Shown here: positions 8,681 through 19,300 of the stretch, in pieces | Layout: each line of letters opens with the position of its first letter | How positions within the stretch are numbered: position 1 is the first letter of the stretch | From: Verrucomicrobiota bacterium | Lineage (GTDB): Bacteria > Verrucomicrobiota > Verrucomicrobiia > Opitutales > UBA953 | Direction: 5' to 3' | Assembly (NCBI GenBank): GCA_003569205.1 | Contig: BGOK01000015.1 | Span: forward strand, 1 to 64,000 | DNA length: 64,000 nt | Translations under genes and position numbers: made by a program | The notes under the pieces: model-generated | Seen by the model: the letters and a program-made list of their open reading frames with translations, nothing else | Databases searched by the model: none | What the model was told of the DNA's origin: nothing

Positions 8681-9553
8681 GTGAAGGTCATCCGAGCCAA
8701 ATCCGCTGGTTTCTGTTGGGGCGTTGAGCGCGCCATCGATATCGCGCGCGAGTACGCCCAGAAGGGCCGTCACCCCGTGTATACGGATGGCCCGCTGATT
8801 CATAACCGCCAGATGATGGAAGTCCTCACCGGTGAAGGCATCCGCGAAGTTGGCGACTACACCAGCGAAGCGAAATTGGCTGTGAATGGGTCGACCGACG
8901 CGAATGCCGTCATGGTGGTCCGTGCGCATGGCATCTCGCCGGAACGCCGTGCCTACCTCAAGTCACTGGGTATGGAGTTCCGTGACGCCACCTGTCCGGA
9001 CGTCGGTATCATTGCGGGCAAGGTGCGCATGCATGCCAAGAAAGGCTTTCGCACCGTCATCTTCGGGGATCCCAAGCACCCTGAAGTCATGGGCCTCCTC
9101 GGTTATGCCGAAGGCCTCGGGCACGTCATTTCAAACCCTGCCGACATCGACGCCTTGCCTGACCTCGGCGACAAAGTCTGCATGGTCTCGCAGTCGACCA
9201 TGTTTACGGACGAGTTCGAGAGTCTCGCCGCTCGTCTCAAGACCCGCTTTCCAGCCACCCTGGTTTTTGACACCATCTGTGGCGCCACTAAGGATCGCCA
9301 GGCCGACATCAGTGAACTTAAGCAGCAGGGCTGCCAGGCTATTGTCGTGATTGGTGGCCGTCATTCGGCGAACACCGTCAAACTCGCTAAGCTCGTCGAA
9401 ATCCAGGGCATGCCCTGTTTCCACGTCGAGACCGCCGCCGAGCTCGATTTCAGTGCCCTAGGTCGGTATACCATCGTCGGCGTCACCGCCGGTGCCTCGA
9501 CCCCCGCCTTTCTAATCGATGAAGTCTGCCGAAAACTCTCCGAACTCGCCTAA
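8681..9553 (+). CDS. ispH: 4-hydroxy-3-methylbut-2-enyl diphosphate reductase
   Basis: The enzyme carries out the last step of the MEP pathway, reducing HMBPP to IPP and DMAPP with a [4Fe-4S] cluster. The three cluster cysteines are Cys12 (AKSAGFCWGV), Cys105 (ATCPDVG) and Cys200 (TICGATKDR). Substrate-binding motifs VVRAHGISPE, KHPEVMGLLGY, VSQSTMFTDEF and GGRHSANT are all present. GTG 8681 gives MKVIRAKSAGFC with Cys at the canonical position 12; further upstream GTG 8672 and TTG 8642 are possible but look like non-coding extension. Three other MEP genes (ispE, ispG, dxr) are elsewhere in the window. Confidence 0.95.
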   Translation: MKVIRAKSAGFCWGVERAIDIAREYAQKGRHPVYTDGPLIHNRQMMEVLTGEGIREVGDYTSEAKLAVNGSTDANAVMVVRAHGISPERRAYLKSLGMEFRDATCPDVGIIAGKVRMHAKKGFRTVIFGDPKHPEVMGLLGYAEGLGHVISNPADIDALPDLGDKVCMVSQSTMFTDEFESLAARLKTRFPATLVFDTICGATKDRQADISELKQQGCQAIVVIGGRHSANTVKLAKLVEIQGMPCFHVETAAELDFSALGRYTIVGVTAGASTPAFLIDEVCRKLSELA

Positions 9554-9656
9554 AACGGGGGTCGAGGGGTTTCTGTAAAGAAGGAGTCCTATTTATAACA
9601 CGCCACTGTTCAGTCGGACTTGCGGAGGGCCGGGGAGGGGGTAGGTTAACCGCACT

Positions 9657-10259
9657 ATGGGACCAATCGCTATCGTAATCATCGGCTTAATTCTCGCTGG
9701 CCTCGTCATCGTTGGCCTTTGGGGCGTGGGGATTTACAACACGCTTGTCGGGTTGCGGAACCGCTTCAAGAACGCGTTCGCTCAAGTGGACGTCCAGCTG
9801 AAGCGCCGCTACGACTTGATTCCTAACCTGGTCGAAACCGCCAAGGGTTACATGGCCCATGAAAGCGGCACGCTGACTGCGGTCGTCGAAGCCCGCGCGA
9901 AGGCTACGCAGGCCAACGTTCGCTTTGCGGGCAACCCGACCGATCCAGCCGCCATGCGCGACCTCGCGCAGGCTGAGTCCGGCCTCAGTGGCGCCCTCGG
10001 TAAGCTCATGGTCGTCTCCGAGAATTACCCTGAACTCAAGGCTGACGCCACCATGCGTACGCTCATGGAAGAACTCGCCTCGACCGAGAACCGCATCGCC
10101 TTCTCCCGGCAGGCCTTCAACGACTCCGTGCAAGAGTACAACACCTCGCGCGAAGTCTTCCCGAACGTCTTCGTGGCGAACTCCTTTGGTTTCCTCCCGG
10201 CCGAGCTCTTTAAGATCGAGAACGAGATCGAGAAGGTTGCCCCGACGGTAAAGTTCTAA
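9657..10259 (+). CDS. LemA family protein
   Basis: The 200-residue protein has one N-terminal membrane helix (about residues 4-26) followed by the LemA helical domain with its landmark LKRRYDLIPNLVETAKGYM. The family is widespread but its biochemical role is not settled. Here it heads a three-gene run with a polytopic membrane protein and an M48 peptidase, a recurring LemA-HtpX-like association that suggests envelope protein quality control. The ATG at 9657 directly precedes the helix. The 103-bp upstream gap is outside the repeat mosaics and shows no strong promoter motif. Confidence 0.9.
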   Translation: MGPIAIVIIGLILAGLVIVGLWGVGIYNTLVGLRNRFKNAFAQVDVQLKRRYDLIPNLVETAKGYMAHESGTLTAVVEARAKATQANVRFAGNPTDPAAMRDLAQAESGLSGALGKLMVVSENYPELKADATMRTLMEELASTENRIAFSRQAFNDSVQEYNTSREVFPNVFVANSFGFLPAELFKIENEIEKVAPTVKF

Positions 10260-10283
10260 GCCGGGTCCCTAGTTATTTTCCTC

Positions 10284-10901
10284 ATGGGCCTCTTTGCTAC
10301 ACTTAATCCTGAGCAACTCGGCCGCGTCCACCGGGCCCAGACTGCACAGAACCCCTTCGACGTCGGTGCATGCCTGACGCAGGCCTTCAACGCTCTGAAG
10401 CGCGACTTCTGGAACATCGTCTTGGTTCACGTGGTGTATGTGTTCCTCTGCTGTTTCCTAATCACGCTCCCGCCCCTCACCATCGGACTTAGCCGCTTCT
10501 GCGAGAAGGCCTTGAATGGACAGCCTGCAGGTATGGAGGACCTCTTTAGCGGCTTTGAGCAGTTCGGTTCCTCGTGGCTGATGACCCTGGTCATGATTCC
10601 CTTCCTGGTGGTCGGATTCTTACTCTGCTTCATCCCTGGATATTACCTAGCGATTGCATGGTGCTGGTCGTGGAGCCTCCTCGCTGACCGTCGCGGGACT
10701 TTCTGGGAGTGCCTGGAAATGAGTCGTCAGGCTGTCACCACGCATTGGGGCTGGGCCTTCCTGCTCCTGTTCGTCGCCAACCTCGTCTCGCAACTCGGCT
10801 TAATCGCTTGCTGCATCGGCATCTTCGCGACCCTTCCGTTGCAAGCCCTGATGGTCACGGCCGCGTACCGTCGTCTCTTTGCTGAGCCGCCGGTCGCCTA
10901 A
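10284..10901 (+). CDS. Polytopic membrane protein in the LemA-M48 operon
   Basis: The 205-residue protein has a polar N-terminus ending in FDVGACLTQAFNALKRDFWNIVLVH and about four hydrophobic segments (roughly residues 44-68, 95-130, and 155-190). The two glycine/cysteine-rich loops (PPLTIGLSRFCEKALNG and FIPGYYLAIAWCW) look like the DUF975 / glycerophosphodiesterase membrane-domain superfamily; the assignment is by pattern only. It starts 24 bp after lemA and ends 15 bp before the M48 gene, so all three are very likely one operon. Confidence 0.7.
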   Translation: MGLFATLNPEQLGRVHRAQTAQNPFDVGACLTQAFNALKRDFWNIVLVHVVYVFLCCFLITLPPLTIGLSRFCEKALNGQPAGMEDLFSGFEQFGSSWLMTLVMIPFLVVGFLLCFIPGYYLAIAWCWSWSLLADRRGTFWECLEMSRQAVTTHWGWAFLLLFVANLVSQLGLIACCIGIFATLPLQALMVTAAYRRLFAEPPVA

Positions 10902-10916
10902 TCCCTGAGTCGCCCC

Positions 10917-12791
10917 ATGGCGGCCACCATGAATTTCTTTCGGGCCCAAGATGAGGCCCGTGGACGCACGACGAAACTGGTCGTGCTCTTGGTGTTGGCC
11001 ATCCTGATGCTGACGGGCAGCCTGTATGCCATCGCCGTGTATGCGAAAGGGCAGCTGATGGAGCGTGGGTCGCTGGATTGGTTTCAGCCGCAGCTCTTCT
11101 TAGCCACCTCGGGGACGGCCCTGGTGGTCATTTTGGGGACCAGTTGGTGGCGCATCTCCGAACTCGCTAAAGGGGGTGCTTTTGTGGCGCAGAGCCTCGG
11201 GGCTCGTCCGGTCTCGCCGCATACCAAGGACTTGGCCGAGCGCCGTTACCTGAATATCGTGGAAGAAATGTCGCTCGCGGCGGGCTTGCCGATGCCGGCC
11301 TGTTTTGTCGTCGACCACGATACCACGATCAACGCCTTTGCCGCGGGCAATAACCCACAGGATGCGGCCGTAGCCGTGACCCGGGGTTCATTGACTTATC
11401 TCAACCGCGACGAACTCCAAGGGGTCATTGCGCATGAGTTTAGTCACATCGGTAACGGTGACATGAAGCTCAACCTCCGCATTATTGGTACCATTGCGGG
11501 CCTGACGGCGCTCTCGCAGCTCGGCTATATCTTAATGCGCCTGATGCGGCATGCGGACGGCAAGGACAGCGCCAAGGTGGCCGTCCCGCTCGCCTTCGGT
11601 GGGTTCGTCATCTTTCTGCTGGGTCTGGGCGGCGTCTTATTTGCACGCATCATTCAGGCCTCCGTCTCCCGCCAGCGTGAGTATTTGGCGGACGCCTCGG
11701 CCGTCCAGTTCACGCGTAATCCGGAAGGTTTGGCAGGGGCGCTCAAGAAGATTGCTGGGCTTAAGGGAGGCCAGCGTGAGGCCACGACGAGTGAGCTGGA
11801 AACGCAGCACCTGTTCTTTTCGTCCACGGGTGGATTCATGGAGTTCATCTTCTCCTCCCATCCTCCAATCGGTGATCGCATCCGGCGGTTGCTGCCCACG
11901 TTTGACGGCGTAATCCCTGACGTGGAGCCAGTCGGTGCGTCCGATGAACTGGTGGCAGGCCTTTCCGGGCGACAGGCCTCAGCGGCGATTCCGCCACCTA
12001 TCCGCTCGGCCCGTGCTCACCGCATCCCGACGAATCTGGAGATTCAGGAAGCCGTTGGTTTCCAGGGCACCTTGCCGATGGAACTCCGGGCTTCGGCGGC
12101 GGATTCCATTGGGGCGATGGCCATCGTTTTAGGCCTGATTCTCCGGCAGAATCCTGAACTCCGGGCGCAGCAACTGCAGACGGCCCGGGGCTTGGCGGGT
12201 GGGGAAGTCATCGCGGAGGCGCTGCATCTTTCCCCGCAACTGGCGGCCTTGCCGGCGGGTTCGCGTCTGCCCTTACTCGACCTTTCAATGCCGGCCTTGC
12301 GCCAGCTCTCGAAGGCGCAATTGGCCCTCTTCCGCCTCGCCATTCAGAAAGTCGGCTTCGATGCCAATGACGGCCTCATCGTCTTGCTCGTGCAGGCCTC
12401 GATGCGTCGATACCTCGACGACGCTGGCCGGTCGGGCCCGCCGCCCCTGGTTGGCCTCTCGGTCAGTTACGCTTTAGTCCTCTCGGCCGTGGTGCGGACC
12501 TCGCGGGAAACCGCGCAAGCGCAGCAAGAAGCCTTTGCCTTGGGCGTCGCCGAGCTCGCCCGTCCGGACCTTTCGACCACCATCTTGCCGGAGTCGGAAG
12601 TCGACCTTCAGAAAGTTGATGAAGCCTTGGCGGTGATTGCGGCGCAAAGTGTCTTTGAACGTCGTCGCTTCGTGCGCGCGTGCGGAGTCGCCATGCTGCA
12701 TGATGACGTCGCCGAAGCCGCCGAGATCGAAATCCTCCGGGCCGTGGCGGATACCTTGGGGATTACCTTTGCAACGGGGATCCGGGCGTAG
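10917..12791 (+). CDS. M48 family metallopeptidase (HtpX-like) with long C-terminal extension
   Basis: The 624-residue membrane peptidase has two N-terminal helices (about residues 22-45 and 60-80). The zinc motif HEFSH is at residues 173-177, with a second helix pair after it (about 188-205 and 220-240) and the third-ligand glutamate region SRQREYLADASAVQFT. It also has the conserved SSHPPIGDRIRRL. HtpX proteins degrade damaged membrane proteins. HtpX is about 290 residues, so the roughly 280-residue tail from about residue 340 on is extra; it is helical in character and of unknown role. Context with LemA suggests it belongs to the LemA-linked M48 branch. ATG 10917 is used; ATG 10926 is nearly equivalent. 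Confidence 0.88.
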   Translation: MAATMNFFRAQDEARGRTTKLVVLLVLAILMLTGSLYAIAVYAKGQLMERGSLDWFQPQLFLATSGTALVVILGTSWWRISELAKGGAFVAQSLGARPVSPHTKDLAERRYLNIVEEMSLAAGLPMPACFVVDHDTTINAFAAGNNPQDAAVAVTRGSLTYLNRDELQGVIAHEFSHIGNGDMKLNLRIIGTIAGLTALSQLGYILMRLMRHADGKDSAKVAVPLAFGGFVIFLLGLGGVLFARIIQASVSRQREYLADASAVQFTRNPEGLAGALKKIAGLKGGQREATTSELETQHLFFSSTGGFMEFIFSSHPPIGDRIRRLLPTFDGVIPDVEPVGASDELVAGLSGRQASAAIPPPIRSARAHRIPTNLEIQEAVGFQGTLPMELRASAADSIGAMAIVLGLILRQNPELRAQQLQTARGLAGGEVIAEALHLSPQLAALPAGSRLPLLDLSMPALRQLSKAQLALFRLAIQKVGFDANDGLIVLLVQASMRRYLDDAGRSGPPPLVGLSVSYALVLSAVVRTSRETAQAQQEAFALGVAELARPDLSTTILPESEVDLQKVDEALAVIAAQSVFERRRFVRACGVAMLHDDVAEAAEIEILRAVADTLGITFATGIRA

Positions 12792-13228
12792 GGCTGAAGG
12801 GACGGAGAGAAGCAGAGGCAGTGAGGTGCAAAAGTGCAAATTGGCCTAAGGCCTGTGGAAAGGTGAAAATCAGAGTACAGAGTACAGAGTGCGGAGTACA
12901 GATTACGGAGTGCGGAGTGCTGATTACGGAGGGAAGGAGGCAGTGAGTGCAAAGGTGCAAATCGGCCTAAGGCCTGTGGAAAGGTGCGAAGATGAAAAGG
13001 GAGTGAAAAGGGGGACCGGGGACAGAGGACAGAGTACAGAGTACGGAGTACGGATTATAGAGGGGGCAGGTTGGCTGGAGTATGGAGTATAGGGGGAAGG
13101 CAGGGGCGTGGCTTCGCCGCGCCCTCCTATGGTGGAGGACAAGGCGAAGCCTTGCCCCTACCCGAGGCAATTAGGACAGCACGTGGTGCTGTCCCTACCA
13201 GAGGCAGGGAAGGGGGCGCAGTGAGCGG
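12792..13228 (+). repeat. Intergenic repeat mosaic, block 5
   Basis: No gene. It contains hairpins of the GTGCAAA...GGCCTAAGGCC...GGAAAGGTG type at 12827-12866 and 12948-12985, and heptamer arrays at 12872-12930 and 13031-13058. A GTGAAAAGGGGGACCGGGGA module is at about 13004-13023, and GGTTGGCTGGAGTATGGAGT at about 13069-13088. A decayed GTAG (here GCAG) ... CTAC opposed hairpin pair covers 13100-13161, and the AGGACAGCAC-GTG hairpin lies at 13171-13198. The stretch 12891-13020 is almost the same as 22478-22617 on the far side of the giant gene. Confidence 0.9.
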
Positions 13229-13290
13229 GTTTATTATGGATTATATGAGGGAAAATGGCCGCTATTTATTTTATAAAATATTGCAGGGGT
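13229..13290 (+). promoter_or_regulatory. AT-rich candidate promoter region of the giant surface protein gene
   Basis: About 60 bp of strikingly AT-rich DNA (TTATTATGGATTATATG... and TATTTATTTTATAAAATATT) lies 70-130 bp upstream of ATG 13361, in an otherwise GC-rich region right after the repeat mosaic. TATAAAAT at about 13272-13279 could serve as a -10 element; no convincing -35 is seen. This is an inference from composition and position only. Confidence 0.3.
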
Positions 13291-13360
13291 TAGGGGGTAG
13301 CCCACACTTCATGTACCCCCATTCAATGTCCGCACTTTGCTGTGCGGGCCCACCTATCCG

Positions 13361-16300
13361 ATGCCCTCTCGTCTTCGTCCTGCTACCCGTATCTCTCGTG
13401 CTACTCTCCTTGCTGCCGCCTTCCTCGCGGTAGCAAGTCCGGAGCTATCGGCCGAAGCGCTCAGTTTCGATGGCATCCAAGCCAGCGCGACCGCCACGAA
13501 AGTAATCTTCGCTACCGATTATGCGGACTACCTGGGTGGCCAAGCGACATTCAACTCGGCCAACGGCGGGGGCCGACTGTATTGGCGAGGGGCGGCGGGC
13601 GATGGGCAGTACATGCACTTTGACCTTAGCAGTTTGGCGGGACAACGAATTATCGGGCCGGGCTACCTGACCTTACAACGCGCCAACCCCCAGTGGGGTG
13701 GTAGTGTCGACGGTTCGTTCATCGGTTTAGCGAATGTGGCGTGGTCGGCCTCGGGCGGGTCGGCGGTTCCTGGCGTCACGGCGCTGGTCTCGCCGGTGAG
13801 CACCACGGGATCATACTTGAGTGGTGCTTCGGTGAGTTGGGGGCTTGGGGGAAGCGTCCTGCAAGGCTTAGTCGACAGTCCCAGCACGAACCTTGGTCTC
13901 GCCGTGATCGGCGGCTCGGGATCGACGATGCATTTCGATGGGGGGATGAGTCCCACCCTCACGCTTCGTACTGGCACGCTGAGCGCTGCGAGCGTGGCGG
14001 GCGTCATCACGGTCACTGGGGGAGAAGCCTGGAACGCAGCCAAATATACTTTTAGCGCTGGTGACGCTTATGCGGCCGCCGCGACCTTAACCATCAATGC
14101 CTCTCTCACGGGTGGCTCGGCTGGTGATATTGTCATCAATGGCGGCCAGGTGGTCGTGAACCAACCTGGCGGCATCGATAACGCCTATTGGTCGGTCAAT
14201 TCCACCCGCATCAATGCAGGCGGTCTCTTGACCATTAATGGCCATTCGCACGTCAAGAACGTCACCTTGGCCGGCGGTGAACTCGCCGCCAGTGCCTTCA
14301 ATGGGCAGTGGGGCGGCTGGAGTATTGACGGGCTCTTGCTGGCTACGGGTGCCACCGTTTCGACCATGAGTGCACCGCGTGTGAGCATGGATAATACGAC
14401 CGCCGTTCAGGTGGACGCCGGCTCTAGCTTAAATTTCACCGGCGACATCCGCATGGGCGCTGTTACCAAAACTGGTCCCGGCATCCTTACTTTATCCGCG
14501 GCCAATATTCATAGTGGCGGCGTCGCGCTCAACGCGGGTACCTTGTCGCTGAAGAACGATGCGGCGCTCGGCACGGGTGCGTTAACGGTCAATGGCGGTA
14601 AACTCGTGCTCAATGGTTTGGCTGGTCTCCATGAAGGCAGCCTCTCGGTCACGTCCTTGGATGCGACCCAAGCCAATCCCCGCATCGCGACGCGCCTGAC
14701 CACCACGATGGCGAACACGAATGCGGGGTGGGGTGATAACCAGCAATGGAACTACTCCGGCTACGTCTACGTGCCGACTGTCAGTCGCTGGACTTTCGCT
14801 GAATGTATCGACGACGCTGCGTGGCTCAAGGTCGACGACACTGTGGTACTCAACGACGGAAATTGGGGCAATGTGAGCCTGGGCAGTATTGACCTCTCCG
14901 TCGGCTGGCATCGGATTGACGCCCGTTTCCAGAATGGTGGCGGTGGCGCTGGCTATGCTGGTACCTGGGGCACGGGTTTCGGGTTTGGGGTGGACCGCCA
15001 AGGGCGCGGGGATGCTGCGATTGCAAACTTTACCACGTTATCCGATGCAGGCGACGGCGCCACGCTCGTGCGTGACCTCCTGATTTCTAATAACCTCGTC
15101 TTAGCGGCGGGGGTGAACGAGCTGCAAACTCCGGTGGGGGGCGCGATTCTCTCCGGTATCTTGAGCGGCTCTGGTCAGTTGCTTAAGACGGGGAACGGCT
15201 GGCTAACGCTCACGGGGGCGAATACCTACTCGGGTGGGACGCATTTAACGGAAGGTGTGATCGTGGCTGGTAGCGCCGGCGCCTTAGGCACTGGCGACGT
15301 CACCTTTACCGGTGGCGTTTTACGCTTTACGGCAAACTCGACGGGAGTCGCTTGGGCAGAGCGCATCAAGAACAGTCCTGCGCCGGTCACACTTGATAGT
15401 GCTGGCCTGAACCTCTCGGTCAACGGACTCGTTGCTTCCAACACTGGCGGCTTAACTAAGTTAGGCCAAGGTACGCTTAGCTTGGTGGGCGCTAGTTCCT
15501 ATGGCGGGGAGACCCGCGTCAACACGGGCACGCTGAAGCTGGTGACTACGCTGGGGGCGGCCACCGTCGCCACGAGCACTGGGGCTATTTTTGTCGCCGC
15601 CACGGGCAATCGCCTAGCGGGCCTCCTTCCCTCGAGCAACGTCGGTGGCGGGGCGGCGGAAGGCAGTGGCTTGGTCGGCAGTTTGACGGATGGCGTGGCG
15701 TTGGTAGGTGCGGCCACTGCGTATACTGTCAACAGCAGCCAAGTCATCACCTTCAACTTGCCGACCGCTGCGGCTCCGCTGGGCTATGATTTGCTGGGTG
15801 TTAAGATCTATGCGACCTGGAATGATCCGGGCCGTGATGCCATCAGCTTGGAGGCGCTGAAGGTTGCGACCGTGACTGATCCCACGACCTTCGTCACCCT
15901 GGCGGGGAGTGCCGTGAACTTTGACCCAGCTGGTGGTTTCAATGGTTTGAACCTCGCGTCGATTATGGCTGCGAACGGCGTGCTCGCGAAGGACGTTGCC
16001 GCCGTGCAGTTCGTCTTTGGGGCGCAGGAGAACGGCCACGCTGGCTATGCTGAGTTGGAGTTGCTCGCGACCGCTATCACGGGGACGGGTGGTCGTGATC
16101 TCTTGCCTGTGACTAGCCGTTTGATGGTGGAGGCAGGGGCGACCTTAGACCTCAACGGTAACCACCAAACACTTGCGGGACTCGCGGGGGCTGGGACAGT
16201 TACGAACGCCGCCTTGGGCGGCACGGTCACCTTGACTGTCAACCAGGATGCCACCACCACCTTTACCGGCGCGTTGACCGGCGATTTGCGCTTAGTCAAA

Positions 16301-19300
16301 TCCGGCAACGGAATCCTGACCATTGCTGGTAGTAGCACCTACACTACCGGTACCACCGTGCAGGCGGGTACGCTGGTACTTGAGGGTTACAACGGTTATG
16401 CACCGATTCGCGGGACGCTGACGGTCAATGCGGGGGCAACCGCGGTGACGACGGGCGATGGCACGGGCTTGGGCTGGCAGCTCTGGAACGGAGCCAAACT
16501 CTCCAAGTTGATTATCAACGGCGGAACCGTCACGACGGCCGGCGTCATGCACGTATGGGACTTAGCGGGCGGCGTGGAGATGACTGGAGGTACCCTGCAG
16601 AGTAATAACGGGATCGATAGTGGCGGGGATAATCGTCTCGAGTGGCGCAACGCGCATGTGACGACCTTTGCCAGTGCGGATACGGCGAAGATTGCCGGCC
16701 GGATCAACCTGCGGGCTGATGGCGGGGCCGGGACTGGTCTCAACCTGACTGTCGCGGATGGGGCGGCTACGGTCGACCTTTTGATCAGTGCGGCCATTAC
16801 GGAGGCGGGGGGGCAGCCGGTCGCCAAATATGGCGCCGGCACTTTGCGACTCAGTGGCACCAATGTTTTCACTGGCGGTTTCGTGATCCAATCTGGGACA
16901 GTGTCTGCGGCGGCTAACTCGACCAGCAACGGCGGCTATTCCAGCTTAGGAGCTGGCACCGTAACCATCCAGAATGGCGCAACCCTGGTCTCCGATAGCG
17001 AATTCTCCACAGGCAACGAGTGGATGGGAGGTAACGTCGGTAAGATTACGGTGAACGCCGGCGGCACTTGGTTGATCAACAGCCGAGGTAATACCGTCCG
17101 CAATGGGCTAGAATTGAGTGGCGGTAGCATCAGCGGCGCTGGAGGGGATGCTGATTGGGGAGGCCTGTATCTGCGGAATACTACGGTCACTATTAGCGGC
17201 GGGGTCGTCTCAACGATTGCCGCCGATACGGCGATGAATGCGGTGACCACTTTTACGGTGTCCGGCGGTAGCCAACTGAATTTCAGTGGCTCATCACACA
17301 ACAGCTACGGCGCCACGGGTGGCGTCAGCAAGGAAGGTGATGGCCCCATGATAATCTCCGGCCCGGCCAGCTTTACGGGAGCGTCTACCGTGCTGGCGGG
17401 CACTTTGGTTTATGCCAATGCTTTTGCCGCCTCGGCCCACACGATAGCGAGTGGGGCGATCTTGGAACTGAATTTCGCCGCTTATCGTGATTCTGGTACG
17501 ACCTCCTTCAGTGGCGTGGGGACGCTCCGTAAGACGGGGGCCGGGACTATCCTATGGGGGGAAGGGTCGGCGACCTTCAGTTTGGGCGCCGGTGCTCTCA
17601 TCGATATCCAAGAAGGTGTCTTCACTGGTGGTTCCCACGCTAACGAGAACTGGACCACCAATCTCTCCGACCTGAACGTCGCGGCTGGGGCCGTCTTTAA
17701 TGGCGTTGAAGCCAACGTTCGCGTCAATCGCCTCAGCGGCACAGGCACGATTAAATCGGGCTACGGCGGCGCGGGTTATCAGGCACTGACTTTCGGGGTA
17801 GAAAACGGCAGTGGAGCTTTTGACGGGCTTATCGTAGACTCCCAGAGTGCTGCCAACATCGTCAAAGAAGGCACGGGGACGATTATCTTCCTTGGCGCCA
17901 ATACCTATACTGGTAGTACGCTGGTCTCGGCGGGAACGCTCCAGGTGGGCGATGGTGGCTTGATTGGCACCTTAGGCTCGGGCGCGGTGACTATCTCTGC
18001 GGGGGCGACCTTGGAGATTAACCGAGGTAATGACTTTGCGAGCGCGGTGGGGCAGACTTTCAGTGGAGCGGGTACCCTTGTGAAGACCGGTGCTGGTGAG
18101 GCGGTCTTTAAGGGTAATATGAGCGGCTTGGATAAATTGGTCGTGTTTGATGGCACCGTCCGCACGGATAGCTGGAACCCTTGGAAGGACGGCTTACGCT
18201 TGAGCGTTAATGGCCTAGGAACTTTTGAGCTTTGGAACACCGCTGTGACTATCGGGGAACTCAGTGGAAATGGCGTCATTCGTAACTCCGCCAATTGGAG
18301 TGGCTACGCGAATGGCGCGGCCATCGCCGTCAATAACCTCACCGTCCAGTCGGGCAATTTTGGCGGCACTATCAGTGACAACGGTTACGGCTCTGGCGGC
18401 ACCACGGGTTCGGCGAACAGTGATACCACCTTGAGTCTCATCAAGACGGGCGTCGGCACGCTCACCTTATCGGGCCTGAGCGATTATTCTGGAATCACGG
18501 TTTTTGCGGGCGGCGTGGTCAATGCGGCTTTCTTGGCTGATAACGGGATGCCGAGCAGCTTAGGCTTGGGTACTGGCGACACTGCCGGTGAACGTATCGG
18601 CCTACTCTTCCGCGGGGGAGTCTTGAAGTATACCGGTTCCTCTGCCCAGACCACCAATCGGGCCATCCGCTTGAGCACAGCTGGCGGGGGCGGGACCATT
18701 GACGCTTCTGGTAGTTCGGTCGATGCGACGTTAGTTTTCTCCCGTTCGCAGATGCCTAATTGGTGGGAGGAGCCAGGCGTCCGTTCACTCACTTTGACCG
18801 GCCTCAATACCGGGGAAAATACCCTTGTGGCCGGCATTAACGATTTATCCGGCCCCACTACCATTCATGTGAACAAAGAAGGCATAGGCACATGGGTGCT
18901 CGCTGGCGCTGGCAATTACCTCGGCGTCACGGACGTCAAGGCGGGCACGTTAATCGCCACTCACAGCACTGCGCTGGGTACCGGTGGACTCAACGGGGCC
19001 ACGATGACTTGGATTCGCGCTGGCGCGACGCTCGCCCTGAGAGGTGATATCAGCATGAATGAGCACCTACACGTGCTCGGTACTGGGGTCGGTGGGCTGG
19101 GTGCCATCCGCAGCTTGGCGGGCACTAACGCGTTGACCCAGTGGATTGGTTTGGACGGTGACACGACCATCGGTGTGGATGCTGGCACGTTGACGTTGAC
19201 GAATGTTGTCTACGGCGACGGCGCCGCGAATGCCTCCAATCTTACCAAGGCAGGTGCCGGCGTCTTAGTGCTATCGGGAGCGAATCTTTATTCAGGCGTC

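Noticed and set aside
16396-16929. Many long minus-strand ORFs inside the giant surface-protein gene.
   Set aside because: Pro/Ala/Val-rich antisense of Gly/Thr-rich repeats; no start signals or family motifs.
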